This document shows positions 12,826 through 25,745 of a DNA stretch of 64,000 nucleotides, piece after piece. Source of the DNA: Cavia porcellus. Its lineage: Eukaryota > Chordata > Mammalia > Rodentia > Caviidae. Within the stretch, counting starts at the first letter, position 1; each line of letters begins with the position of its first letter. Both the position numbers and the translations under genes were made by a program. Below the pieces are notes generated by a model, which saw nothing but the letters and a program-made list of their open reading frames with translations, had not been told where the DNA came from and searched no databases. The stretch covers positions 2,727,950-2,791,949 of the forward strand of contig NW_026947499.1 of assembly GCF_034190915.1 (NCBI RefSeq), written 5' to 3'.

Positions 12826-15800
12826 AGCTCTCTCTGGAAAGATTCTACAGAGACCTGCTAAAATGTGGTGGCCTAAAGAGCACCAAATGTGTCTCTGGAT
12901 GTGCAAAAGAAGTCTTCCTTTTTAACAGGGCAGAAGACACCCACACTTTCCAGCACACTGTGGCACAATACAATATTTCCACACAACAAGCTCCTTCCCA
13001 AGAGCACCGCATTCCATCTGTGCCTGCTGTGGCTCTTGTTTTATTTTACTGTGCTTTGTCTTCAGCCCAGGAAGGGCCTCCCACCCCAGGCGGTATGGCC
13101 AGTGGGTCTGGTCTGCAGAGATACACACCTGGCTGGAACCTCTAGGACTTCAAGGCCTGGCTTGAAACTTGGAGCTAAGAAACAGCGTGGGGATGAAAGA
13201 TTAGGTACAAAGGACTCAGTGTCAAATGGTATCTCAGCCTTTTCCAAAAAACCTGAACAGATTGTTTCTAGGAACAGATTCCTGAGAAGAGAAATTAGAA
13301 TTATATTTAAAAACAACAGAATGGTGAGAACCCAGCCAGAATATAACATGAATTTACTGCACGAAAACGTGAGGATAAACAAAAACAGTAGCAACGTGCA
13401 GCCCGGGAGAGTCAGTCACCAGGGTTGAGAAGCAGAACCGACTTCTGCAGAGGTCAGACCGAGGCAGTGACGGTGCAGAGAGAGGTACGCCCACTGTAAT
13501 TCTGAGAATGACGTCTAATCTTCTGTATCATTTCTTCCTCTTCTAAAGTCTAGAAGAGTGAAAAGAACTAGATATTGTCTTTCTTATGTGTTTTAAAAGT
13601 GCACATTGTGCAAATTTTATCCCAGCAGATGCCTGGTGTAGTTTACCAACGCTCGCATGAGGATGTTACCAATATGCAGATGTGTGATACCCCAGGCAGA
13701 GGTAGTTGGTGGGTCCTGCATTTGCACATGGTCCTGTCACCCAGTTGGGTGACAGTCAGCTTTGTGTGCAATTTCATTAGCTCTTCTTAGCCATCTGCTA
13801 TTTGTCTTAACCCTGAAGGAACAATTCCTGTAAAAATGAGATAAAATTTTGACTTTCTGGTAAAGTAAAAGAGGCAATTCATAGAAAAATAAAAGTCACA
13901 TGTACAATACGAGACAAAGTTTGATTGAGTGAAAGAATGTGTGAGTTGGAAAACAGTACTGAATATGAAATTCCAGGAGGTATCTACTTTATAATTCAGA
14001 AAGGTGAAATATTTACATCTAATGATAAATTTTCTCCCTTTGGTTTGCTTTTTTTGTCTGTTCCTTCTTCTCCTGTTATAAAAATGACAATGACTAAAGA
14101 GTTCATTTTTCAAAATGCAATGAGAAAGAAATAATTTCTATTATATTTTGATATTATGTCAATAAACCATTATTTACAGAGTTCACTTATCATTAAACTT
14201 TCAAGTTATACCAGAAAACTATTCTTTTGCAGTGAATGGGTCATTTTACTTGAACTGCCTATCAATTAATATGATAAAAGTAATAAATAAATAGGAATAG
14301 GAATAATAAGAGGTGAAAAAGGCAGTAAGATTTGTAGAGCATGATCAGTGTGGCAGATAGCAAGGTAAACATTATGTTGTCTGTGAAACTAAACATCCAG
14401 CAATGCCTTTTATTTCTCTGCTGAGCTGATACTGCATGGAAGAAGTGAAGTTTATGTGTTTTTCCATCTGGATTATTAATCTTCACAAGATGTTAGCACA
14501 TGGAGAGCTGAGATGGATCTCCATTAGCTCTACTGAGAATCCCACATAACCAAGGAGAATTCAGAAGGAACTCACATGGCATACATGCGCTGATCTTTAA
14601 CTCCACCCTCAGGAAGCTCAGAAGCAGCCTTGACTTAGACACAATTCACTTTCAGATTGGAGGGAGACGTGTACAGCAACCTAGGCTAAGAGAGAGAGAG
14701 TCGAACATCTTTATTTCTTTTTATTTAAAAAAGAATAAAATAGAAAAGAAAAACAAAAAGCAAAAGAGACAAACGTCAACAGGACATGTTGCTTGCCCCC
14801 CTTTCTTTTATATTGTTTTTCAAAATAAAATTCACTCAGACTGTACCCAACCAGGAGAATAAGAGTAACTTTTCCCTCAACAAGTAGCCACTGTTGACTT
14901 TACATCTTCACGTCACACAGAAGCAGGAACAAAGTGTAAGAGAATCCACATGCAGGCAAACCCCGAGGCAGGGAATTTAAGGGGGCAGGAAACCACTCAG
15001 AAGCGAACTGACCTAGGTATATGTTTTGTGCTACACTGGAAACTGTCTATACAGGTTACATGGCTCCTTTCCCCCTAAATTTTGGAGGCACGGGGTTGTT
15101 AATGATGACAGTATGGAAAAATAGCTTTTTTCATTGCTTCCCAAGTGCCATTAAAGCAGTAATAAGAAGATCCATCATCCAAGTGTCAATGCATAAAGAC
15201 CGTGAGATGGTCGAGGACAGAGGGAGCAGAGTTCAAGGAGCCACTGCCCTGGGAAAGGGGACCTGGGTCACTTGGCCATGACTACAGGTGCTCCTCACAC
15301 AGCAGCACCCCCAGAGCCAGCTCCAGCTTTAGGGCAGCAGGTGGGGGAGCAGGTAGGTTGGTGGAAGATTTTGGGTCCCCAGGAAAGGGGCAGGGACAAA
15401 GGAACCCAGATAAGTAGCTCACTGGGTGTTTCCCACTGCACCTGAGCTGTAATTTGCTGTGCTGTCATCAAAGCTGCTGTCTCCAGAGCCCTGTTAAAAG
15501 GCTGTTGTCCAAGGCTGATGTTGAAGAACTTTCTGGAGTCAGTGGTTCAGGCAGTGCGGGCCCCAGGCACTAGGTGAATCAGCAGGGAACTGATCACAAA
15601 GAACCAGCCTTGGTGCTGCAGTAACCAGGCCTCTGAAGTTCTTGACACAGACTAATGTTTGGGAATTTCTATCCTAGAGAAGGACACGGGGTTTTCCTAG
15701 GTGGGTGCATGCGACCAGAGATGGAAGCCCATGAGCACTGATGTCCACAAAGTGCTGTTTCAAGAAAACAGACCTGCAATAGATACTTCCAAATCAGCTA

Positions 15801-17042
15801 GAGAAAGAATCAAGAAGATGACTTTGAAAAGCTTGGAAGATTTAAAAAAATCAAAAAGCAAGTGCTATTATTCTCAAAATACAAAGAAATCTTAAAATAG
15901 AAAGAAAAGGCATACTTTGCAAATGTAAGAAATAACCACATCCTTCACCAAAAGTAACATTTCTGGAGTAGCCCTAAGTCCATTTCTCAGATAGGTGATG
16001 TGTGATGGGTGATGTGTCGCAGTCAGAGAGAGACCAGTGGGGTGCTTGTAAAAATGCCACTGGGCCACTGAGATGGCGTGGGCCAGGGAGTCGTGGGGGC
16101 TGTGGGGTCTCCTGTGACTGACACGGTTTTTCCATCCTTGAGTTCCGTCTCTTGCCCTGCAGGACTCCGTAGGGGACCCTGTTTCAGGAAGTCACTCTCG
16201 GACTCCACCCCTTCCTTCACACTCTGCTGTGTCCAGGTCCTTGTCCTCTGTGCTCTGTGAACAGGACAAAGAACGTAGACCTAGCTGCCTCACTCAGACC
16301 AACCGAGCTCCTGATGCTCCAGCACCCTGCTTCCGCCTGTGTTGTGATGCTGACATTTAAGTACATGGCCTCCAAGTCACCGCGTGGAGGGTGACATCAC
16401 AGGCCCATCTCCCCTCGGAGACCTTGGGACCAGACTTAGAGGAAAATGGCACCGATTTGCCGCTCTTTCCCTAACTGAAATGTGGAGTACGACATCACCC
16501 AGACTGGGAAGAGGCTGACGTGGTAGCTGCACCCTGTGCTTCTGGGAAACAGTTTCCTCCACAACAGAAAGACCACAGATGCTGAGCTGCTGCAGGGTCT
16601 TCACTGTTTATCTCTGCCCTTCAACACGGGCCCAGTGGCATTTTTACAAACACCTGCAGGGTACACACGCTGTTCTTCAGGCATGGTGACCCACACCACT
16701 GGGTCCAGTAACAACTGATACCTCAGGGAACCCGGTGGAGCCTTCATTTCTGTGGCTGGGGGCAAGAGCAGACGTTCTCACTGGGAAGGAGAGGCATCAC
16801 CACGACTCATCCTATTGGGAAACGAGATGGTGCTGCACAGCAATGGCACTGCACTGTGACAGGGCCTGGGGCCCCATGGTCACCCCAAGGATGCACCCCG
16901 GAGTCTCTTTAATCCTCAGGGTGTAACAAGACAGGCAAGGGCGCTGCAGGGCCTCCCCACACATGCAGGGTCTTCTGCACAGCGGAGCTCCCTGACCTGA
17001 CACACAGAGAGACACATTGGTGAATGGCTTCACATGGTGTCA
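12826..17042. other. Single-copy DNA with AT-rich parts, no gene seen
   Basis: AT-rich from about 13560 to 14500, with an A-rich run at 14725-14770 that could be the tail of an unrecognised retroposon. The 179-codon + frame 12889-13428 and the 115-codon frame 12798-13145 overlap in different frames and show no domain. They begin inside or next to an LTR, so I do not call them. Confidence 0.4.
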
Positions 17043-17047
17043 TGAGC

Positions 17048-17080
<33 letters not shown>

Positions 17081-17192
17081 TTTTTTTTGTCTTTTTCCTT
17101 TTTATCGGTACCAGGGATCGAACTCATGACTGCCTGCTTGCAAGGCAGGTGCTTATGCCGCTGAGCTAAATCCCCAGCCCCTGAGCTTTTCT
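17043..17192 (-). mobile_element. ID-type (tRNA-derived) SINE with target-site duplication
   Basis: Read on the minus strand, the element begins GGGGCTGGGGATTTAGCTCA at 17181. The A box (TTAGCTCAGCGGC) and B box (GAGTTCGATCCC) of a tRNA-like RNA polymerase III promoter are intact, and an A-rich linker and long poly(A) tail follow (poly(T) at about 17062-17088 on +). TGAGCTTTTCT occurs on both sides (17043-17053 and 17182-17192), a target-site duplication typical of L1-mediated insertion. ID elements are rodent SINEs derived from tRNA-Ala or BC1. The intact duplication and tail indicate a fairly young insertion, but I cannot assign the subfamily. Confidence 0.88.
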
Positions 17193-17199
17193 AAGTTAT

Positions 17200-18010
17200 A
17201 AAAACTGACAGAGGAAATTTGGAAACTCAAAGAAGGGTACAAGGGAAAATACTGAATACCACCCATGCCACCTCTGAATATGCTGATATTTGTCCATTTT
17301 TATACAAAAAAATTATTGTTTAATCGTTGACCATTTTTATTGTTAACCTGTTACAGATTGACTTCTTTGCAAATTCATTAATTGGTTCTCCAAAATCCAA
17401 TTTCTAATGGTGGGACACATTTCTTATTTATAACTGTGCCAATATTCTTCCTGACTTATATTGATAGGGCTATAAAATATTTAACTAGTCTACTTAGGGG
17501 CATTTAAATTTTCTCCTGCTGTGAGAAACACACTGTAAATTAACGCTCTATAAATTCCCCCTTTCACATACTTCCAGTGAAGATAATATTGGTTCAAAAA
17601 TTAGATTTAATTTGAAACATTCAGATTTCCAAAATTAACTCCTGAAAATTTTACTCCAATCTGAATGATTTAAAAAATGAACATTCTTCAGAACAATGCT
17701 TAAAATATTTTAAATATAATAATAATATAGTTGATTAAAAGTGATATTTAAGTACTATATTAGTAATTAGTATCAAACACTTAAAGATGTATTCATTATA
17801 GTGTAAATTTTAAAAATTAACCTTGTAATATATTTTATGTTATATTGAATTTTGTAATGTAGTTCTTTCTTATAAGAATATAATTGGATTTTCCAATAAA
17901 TCCGCAAAGTAGCCTAGTATAAAGACAAAAATATTTTTGTTAATGTATTGTTTAAAATAGAAAATGAAGACTCCAAATATTTATCTTTTCCCTAATTACC
18001 AATAAATATC
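17200..18010. other. Very AT-rich pocket
   Basis: A continuous AT-rich block, most extreme at about 17630-17960, with many TTTAAA, ATATTT and TAATAATA runs and hardly any CpG. There is no coding potential and no recognisable transposon. Matrix-attachment regions often look like this, but that is only a possibility. Confidence 0.55.
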
Positions 18011-21000
18011 TAGGACTTTTATAAATAGGAATTTGAAACCGTAAGTTCCTTCTGCAGAAAAATGGATCCATTGTGCCTTCTCCCCCTGAAATTCCCATCC
18101 CAGAGAAAAGCATGGCCAGCTGCAAGGGTGAGAGAGACTTCAGGGTGGTGGAGGCAGCATCTGGGTAGGGTCTTGATCATAGGGTGGGAACCAGATGCTG
18201 ATCCCAGCTCTGTCCTAAGATGAAGAATCAGGCACAAATCTGCTTCAGCCCAAGAGCAATGATCTTCATTGTCCTGTCTGTCCCTGATTCCGATTCTCCC
18301 CCATTCCTACCTTGACCTGGTCACGGTGAGATCAGGGACGTGGGGTGAAAGTCAAGTAAATGCTAACTGCAAACACAGCAGTGTGATCTCCCTGCAGACT
18401 TGGTTCCCTGAGAACAGAGAGCCCGCCCTGCCACTCTGGGGAGCAGACTACACACATGGAGAGGTCTCAGAAGTCCTGAGGTTCCATGCAAATGTGAAGA
18501 AGAATCGTGATGATGTGATTGCCTCTTACATGATGATTCTCAGCTCAGCCCGTGATGGCCCAAGTGAATTTGCAGGGCTTGGAAAACTATAACAAATCAC
18601 GAACTCATCTTCAGGGAAACATTTAAGAACTCTGTGACTTCACAGCTTCGCTCAGGACCAGGCTCACAGCAAGTCCCTCCCTGGGATTTGGATTTGTAGA
18701 GTTAGTGTGGCATCCAGACCCTGTCCCCACTCCCACCAGTGATATTTCTACAGTTGGTGTCAAGGACTTTTCACTGCCCTGAAAGTCTCTTTAAAGCAGA
18801 GAATGAGGCTTCTTAGCCTAGTGTCCCAACAGAGAGCAATGCTTGAATCCAGACTGTTCACATCTGGGCCTCAGAGAGCGAGCCTCAGGGCTGCTTGTGA
18901 AATCCCATGAAAGCCGGCAGCACAGGGCTGGGGTGAACCAGTGAGCCACTGGAGCCGCCCTCCCAGCCTCCGCAGAGAGGATGCTTTGTGTGAGTGTGTG
19001 GCTTTTCTGAAGCATCCAAGCTCCAGCCACTAATATGGAGACTGCTCCGTGGTCCACTACCTGAGCCCTTTTCCCTTGAGTTACAATGAGGGTGAAGAAG
19101 CATCTTTCAGGGCTGAGTCAGTGCTGTGAGTTTTCCCTTTACACCGCTCTGGTGCAGGCGGTGACACCTGAAGACAGCAGTCACCTGGGAGGCAGCCTCT
19201 GTGTGGCTTGGTAAATCACAGCATTTACTGCAGGTGTGTGGAGTTAGTCACTGCCTGCAGACGCTGTTCTTTATGGCTTGACACTTGTATTCTTCAAGTG
19301 ATCAAATACCCCCATCTTTAAGAGAAACCAGGTAACATTCTGAGACAATGAAAAGCTCTTAATTTTAAAAAAGGCCATCTTTAAAGGATATGAGCGGCCC
19401 AGGTTAACTGTTTTCAGTTGGAGACTGTGAGTTAGGAGTTTTCATCTTGTTTCTTTGCTCCTTTTCTTTCCCTGTAGTAAAGGTGTGTAATAGGATCCGT
19501 AGGTGCAAACACTTTAGTCTGGTGATGAAGCACAGAGGCTATTCACTGAGAGTCCTTGGGAAACTGCCCACTTCCTGGAAGCAGGGGAGGGTCTAGACTG
19601 AACTCTATGGGCAATTCCACACTAGAGCCTCCCACAGAAATGTGGGGATGGAGGTCCCCAAGCTCCAAGTCTTCACCCTCCTGGCAAGGAGTCTGGTGAG
19701 AGAATCCAGGCTTGTCTGTCAGTGTGTAATGAAAGGGTGGATCTCAGGAAGGGAATTAGCTAAATGTGTCAGCAGCTGATGGAACTGTGGAATCTGATTC
19801 GTTTCCTCAGGCCCTGAACCTCAACAAGGCTTCCCAGTCCCACTAAAGTGACCAGCACACTACAGAAAGGCAGTTGGTACTCTCATCCCAGGCCTGTCCA
19901 TCGGTGCTCCTGCGAGGCCCTGCCCTAACAATGTCACAAGGGACCATGGAGAAATATAGCAAAAGGAGCCTGAGGCCAGGAGGGACCAAATGGAGGGCAG
20001 CATGCAACCTCCTGAGTGGCCAGCCAGCTGTCACCTTGACCATTTGACCTTTGTCACGACTTGGTTTCCGCATTTTAAGGAATTTTAAGGTATTTTAAGA
20101 AAGTTTCTTGTGACTCCAGCTGACATTAATAGGTGGTTGTTATGAATAAGACAGAAATTCTCAGAGGACAAATAAAATATTCTATAAGCGCTGAATGAAA
20201 GCCCCAACCTACAACAAATAATCAAAACTGAACACACACACAAATATCAACACAACTCCAGGTAACTTTGAAAATTCCAATAATTCCCTAAATTCTGTTT
20301 AAGAAGGCAAAAACTCAGTCTTGACACTCACATATAAAGATGGCAGTGTCAAGGCACAGGAATCAGTACAAAGAGAGGATGCAGAACTGATAGGCAGGAG
20401 ACCCTTAAAACCTCACAGGAGGTGAAATTCCAGTAGAATCCTCATGGGCCTCTGTGACAGAAATGCTCTGAATTCATTGTATTTCCAGCCCTACTGTATG
20501 TACATAAACATGCTTGCATAGTTAACTTCTTTGCATAGTTAATTTTAGAGAAAATATATTATCCATACATTTTACTCCTTCAAGCCACAAAGAAGAAATC
20601 ACTGGCCCCACTAGCACAGAACCCATGAACCCCAAAATGTTTCTATCCTACGAGCTCCAGTCCTTCACAATTGCCTCTCTATAATTGGAATTATCAGCTC
20701 AGTTATTCTTTCTGATGTTCTCTAATTAGAAATCAATTATTACCTGGTCATGTACTCTTAAGTTTCCCAGGAGATCGACACTGTTGATCATTATCAACCA
20801 TGCAGGTGACGAGATTGTCTAAAACGGGATCAGATACAATCTTGGAAATCATGACATTTGATTGCACTGGAACTTTTGCTTCTTGATCTACTTGTCTGCT
20901 ACTGAGAGACAGGGGGTAGGTTTTTGTGCTTATTTGAGTCACTACCAGGTTCGACAGGTCCTGGATATTGATTAGAAGGATTTATATCTGGGGCTGCCGC

Positions 21001-24000
21001 TTCTCCTTTCTGACCTCAGGGACCTGCTTTCTTCCACTAAGCATCTAGAAAATGGCAGACCATACTGAGGCTAATACCTTACTGCCCGGGCTGCTTTGTG
21101 ATTTTAGGAAGATAAAACATACGAGGCTTGGGGTGCGGTGCTTGTACCACATTCTGGTGTTACGCAGATTTCAGATACTGCTGTGTGTGTAAATCGTCCT
21201 GTTACATAGATCTGCTAGGAGTTTTGATCGCTTTGGCTTTTCAACACTAAGGTTATCCTTTGTCCTTTCTGCAGATGCTGTATCCAGTGTCTACCATGTG
21301 TCCAGGGATGGGAGTAAAGCACAGTCACCCATGTCCTGACAGCTAAGGGACATGGCTTTCAGAGGTGGGGAGGGAGGGAGAACTCCCCCACCGAGTTCCT
21401 TTCCTTTTTCTAGCATCAGATGAAACCTGTCTTTAGCTAAACTTACAGGGTCTCTAAAGTTTTAAGGACTCACTAATGTGCCTTTTGTGTCAAGGGAATT
21501 TGCCTTTCTTCAGAACCATTGACCAGGAATCGAGACAAACAGGGCAGGAATCACTACTCACCAGGGCACTTTGGTATCAGGGCATGTGTGCAGCTGGCCT
21601 GGGAGACAGGAGCTGCTTGTGGTCCGCAGCTTGAACACACAAGGCAGATACATCATTTAGCAGGTAAAATACATTCCCTGACCAAAGGTCTTCCTCCACA
21701 GGGAAACAAACTTAAATCAGGGACATCCTAAGGGTACCGGCACCCTCTTAGAAGGGAGTGATGCATCTGGCATCTAATCTTCAGGCAATGAACTTTGCAG
21801 ACTACCTAGACAAGCAGAGAAACTAATTTTCTTTCTTGTCTGGAAGACTTTTACACATTCTTCCAGGACCACTCAGAACTCCCTCAGGAGAGTCGTTTCC
21901 AAATCGAAGGGCAGAATCTGGTGTGGGCTGAGTGGAAATGCTTTCTGTGGAATGAATGGAAGTGTTAGCAAGTGTCCCTGTGAAATGAGGGTGGGAGAGG
22001 GAAACGAGTATTGCTGGGACACCGGAGATCCATCCTGCAGCAAGGTGACTGCATGGAAAGTGCGGTCCCCACCTGCACTGCACAGGGCTGTGTCTGATGA
22101 TGGCTTTGCATGCAGACACCCCTATGTCTCAGAAGCGCTCATGACAGAGAAGCATGGTGCACAGCGATTTCTCCACTCCCTCCTGCAACCAGCATCCACT
22201 GGACTCCGCTGTGCCTTGTCTCAAGCCAAGAGCTTGAAATATGGTGGATACAGAAACACAGCCTCACCTCTCACCTTCCACCACAGAAACCGACCATGGC
22301 TGGCTTTGTTAGTGGCTCCAGCAGATCCTCGTCCAGCATTGGTCACAAAGCCTGCTTAGGAGCAGCCACTTTCACCTGCAGGGCCTCCGTGCACAAAACA
22401 CACACATCAGACCAAATGAGGACATGGCCCTTCATTGTAGACACAGTGCCCCAGGGAGTCCTCACCAGAGTGGGCAGTGCTGCAGCTCTGGGACACCACA
22501 GTGGGGACCTCTGTCCTGCACAACTTCATACTAAAAGCCCAACAACTCTTTCTTTGACTGTACCTGAAGGAAGCCTGGCATCTGTCCCAGTGCTAATTAA
22601 TGTTCTGGCCATGCCAGAATCAACATTCAAAGCCCCCTTTTAGGTTGGAAAAGTAGATAATCATCAAGAAATGAATTTCACTTCCTGTGCAGGAGCGAAC
22701 AAAAGGCCTGCAAGATGCAAGAATGTTAATCAGAATTTTGTGCACAAAGACTCCCTCTGGGGCTCTCTGGGAAGAGGAGGAAGAGGAATTCACAATGCAG
22801 TGAATCGGTACTTCAATAAAAAGCTTCATTATTTATTATTCTATAATGGTGCCTTGGATGGAGGGCTGTAATTAACTACATACAATGGCAAATGGTCAGG
22901 GAAAACCCCAGCAGCAGGCCTGGCGGTTGACATGGACTATGATTAGGGAAAAGCGTATCACACCCAGGCTGGCTAATTTATCCAGCGCTCAGTCTTACCC
23001 AGTGGATCCCCAAAGAGAAATTACTGTAAATACAGAATGACTTCAGGGACACTCATTCCAGGGAAGGCAAAAGCCATGTGGCAACCTGAAAGAATGTGGT
23101 TTTGCAGGTCATAGCGTCTGCGTGGCAACTCCTTCCCTTGGACCGCAGTCAGAACGGGGAGGTCTGGGACCTGGGACCTGACTGTCCTTGTAGGCAAAGT
23201 AGCAGGTGAGGCATAGAGTGTGTGAGACTGAATTACCCTTAAATTATTGTTTGAACTGAAAGAAGCCAAGTAGAATCTGACAAAGTGTAAGAAAGTGTGC
23301 AGAAAGCAGATGCCCGCACCACAGGGAGAGAGACTCTGTTGCTAGCTGAGAAGATCCACGCAGTCACGTAGCCCTGGGTTTTCCATGAAGAGGCGGCACT
23401 GGGAAGGTGTGTTATGGGCCACGGGTAGCAGGTAGTCAAAAGGAGCACAGATTCCAAAGAGTCCGTGCTTGTTCCATACTCTGGGGAACAAGAGTATGAG
23501 CAGACTCTTCTTTCTTTGATGTGAAAGCATTGAACAAATATCTGTCTGTCTGATAGAATGCTTCTCAGCTTTTCAAGCTCCAAGGATGGCTTCCAGCACA
23601 GTAGCTTAGGTACTTGTAAGTGTTAAACATATCGGGACCTGATGTTGAGTGTGGCATCTTTGTGCACTGTCCTAGGGACACCCAGAGAACAGGGAGTCCC
23701 AGCATGCCTGAGTCCCAAGCTTGGGCAGAATCTGAACACAGACATGGTGCCTGGTGCCCTGAGAAATGCCTGGTGTGCTTCTGGGATGCCGGTCTCACCA
23801 CAGTGGTTGAGCAGTGGCTCTTTCTGCAGTTGGAGGTGGAAGAATGCTCACACTTTCCATATTTAACCCAAGTCTTCGCCCTGGCTCAGCACAGAGGCAG
23901 CCACACTGGAATAGGCCTGTGAGCAGGTGGTCAGTCAGAATTCAAAAGAGAAAGCAGCTGGCAAGCTCTGTACTAGGAAGGACCACCTCTCCTCCTTTGT

Positions 24001-24349
24001 GCAGGATTCTCCACTGCACCATGGGAAAAGATCAGAAAGGGCACACCAGTCCCCCCAAGAAATGACAGTGCTGGTAAAGTCAGTCAAAGAAAGGACCATC
24101 AGATCCTGATAAGATGGGACAGGTCATTCCCCATGATGCATGCCTCAAAAGATAGCAGCATGAACAACTGTTCTGGGAATTGGGAGAACAAGCCCCGTGC
24201 AGCCCACAGCTATGTGTGTGCACAGCAAACACCAAGCAGCAGCTAGGGGTCTGACACCCAAAGCCCTGTCAGCGGACACCTTTATTAGGTTTTGAAATGG
24301 TTGAGGGGAAAAAAGCATTAAGTGAACGTTAAGATCAGGACCTTAGAGG
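18011..24349. other. Long single-copy stretch without recognisable gene or repeat
   Basis: About 6.3 kb of mixed composition. The largest open frame is 177 codons (22110-22643 +), overlapping a 135-codon frame (21952-22359) on the same strand; neither has a recognisable domain. A small tandem motif TTTTAAG recurs three times at 20075-20099. The stretch 22860-23040 is unique and AT-leaning. I see no SINE or LTR. Confidence 0.4.
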
Positions 24350-24830
24350 AACATTTTACCAGCATTAAAATTCTAATTTTACAGACAGTCACTTAGGGAG
24401 TTCTGATCCAATTGAAGATCAGTTCCAATTTATTTCAATAACGATGATGACCGAATAACTGTTTTTGCTTAGGAACATTGAAATGCATTTGAACTTGCTT
24501 CAAAATCATTTGCAGATGGTTCAAGTGATGCACATGACTGCAAGTTAGACCTCAAGCCAGCAATCATTATTAATGATTTTGTGAGTTCTGCAAGGCTACA
24601 TTACTTGAGAATCCACTGATTATGCATAATATATAAAGTTATCCCAATGTGGAATCAGCTGTTCTTTAAGACATTCTGACTAAGGCAAAAGTGTTTCTGT
24701 GCAGGGAACGAAGAGAACTAGGGACATTACAGCTAAATTAATATGAAAATGTGCTGTAAAGATTGGCATAAAACTATCATAACTGCACAGACTAATGAAC
24801 CTGTTAGTCTTTTTCCTCAAACCATGGTGA
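24350..24830. promoter_or_regulatory. Candidate conserved enhancer-like element
   Basis: Non-repetitive AT-rich DNA with dense factor-like motifs. These include a 17-base palindrome at 24562-24578 (AATCATTA-T-TAATGATT) made of two opposed homeodomain-type cores, TTATGCATAATAT near 24619, and AGCTAAATTAATATG near 24731. The lack of simple repeats or transposon sequence and the motif density resemble conserved developmental enhancers. Conservation itself cannot be seen from one sequence. Confidence 0.3.
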
Positions 24831-25014
24831 AGTTCTTGCCTTTTGCGGCATTTGTTAAATCTTGATTAAAAATTCAGAGTAGATATTCCTAAGACCCCAT
24901 GTCCATTTCTTTACATAATTCCCTGACTCAGATTTTTTACTTCTTCGTGTTAGCCTTTGTATTTTATCAGCCCATATTTCATACTTGAAACCACATCTCA
25001 TATAGAAGGCGCAG

Positions 25015-25170
25015 ACGGTGCAGTGGTTAGGACTCAGGATGCTGCATCCTGGCTCTCTGACCTGGAGTCCTGGGCCATCTCACTCTGGGCTTTACTTTCG
25101 TCTTGTGTGGATGGAGATAGTGATTGTCCCATTTCATGGTATTTGTGGTGAGTGCTTAGTATGTCCTAGT
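25015..25170 (+). mobile_element. MIR SINE remnant, sense
   Basis: The order GCAGTGGTTAGGACTC (25019), CCTGGCTCTCTGACC, GCTTTACTTTCGTCTTGTGTGG and GATAGTGATTGTCCCATTTCATGG follows the MIR core and downstream region (tRNA-related head, 'cctggctctgccact', 'cctcatctgtaaaatgg', 'ataatagtacc'). Divergence is high, as expected of this old mammal-wide SINE. Confidence 0.55.
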
Positions 25171-25397
25171 AGCAGAGGACAGAAAGGGTCTTTGCCTTCC
25201 TAGGAAGCTCAGGTGAAGATTAACTTCACTGTATATTATCCTTTTTTTACTGACATGCTGGAAAGGGCTGCACAGCTGGCCCACCTTCCAGGGAAGTACC
25301 TTAACACTTAATTTGACCCCCAGTCTACAGGAACAATGTGTTTACAGACTGTGTCATCCGTAATGCTGCTGTGAGAAGCCACAGCCCACTCAGCAGC

Positions 25398-25745
25398 TGT
25401 ATCAGTCAGATTTCCAATGCTGGAACACAATACCCAACATCCACACAACTTAAACGAAGAAAAGTTGTTTGTCTTACAGTTGCAGGAGACTCAGTCCCTG
25501 TTTAAATTCTCCAAAAAAAGGAACATCATCATGGAGCAGCATAGCAGAACAAAGCTACTTAGTTCCTAGTGTTCCAGAAGCAGAATAGGGTAAGAGTACC
25601 AGAAAGGAAAGAGAGGAAGGACCGTAGGTAGTATCCAAAGTGCCACCTTCCTGACCCACTCAGACACACTCAGGGGCATGGTTTACTAAGCTCCTGGGCA
25701 TTCTTAATCCAGCCAAGTTAACATATCACCCCAAAATCCTTAACA
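25398..25745 (-). mobile_element. MaLR-type LTR, near full length, antisense
   Basis: On + it starts TGTATCAGTCAG and ends CCTTAACA, which is TG...CA in the LTR sense on the minus strand. Inside are the antisense polyadenylation zone (AACTTAAACGAAGAAAAGTT near 25448), a short ACAGTTGCAGGAGACTCAGT segment, CATCATGGAGCAGC, and the 5' LTR phrase ACATATCACCCCAAAATCC. The layout and 348-bp length fit a solo MaLR LTR. Confidence 0.65.

Noticed and set aside
12889..13428. 179-codon + frame
   Set aside because: Overlaps another long frame in a different phase, starts just past an LTR, and looks like no known protein.
15540..15700. Possible MER5-type DNA transposon
   Set aside because: Only scattered words agreed with the consensus I remember; not enough to call.
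17062..17088. Long T run as a pol III terminator
   Set aside because: It is the poly(A) tail of a minus-strand SINE, with target-site duplication and SINE body in the right places.
22110..22643. 177-codon + frame
   Set aside because: Overlaps a 135-codon frame on the same strand in another phase; no domain; consistent with chance in moderately GC-rich DNA.
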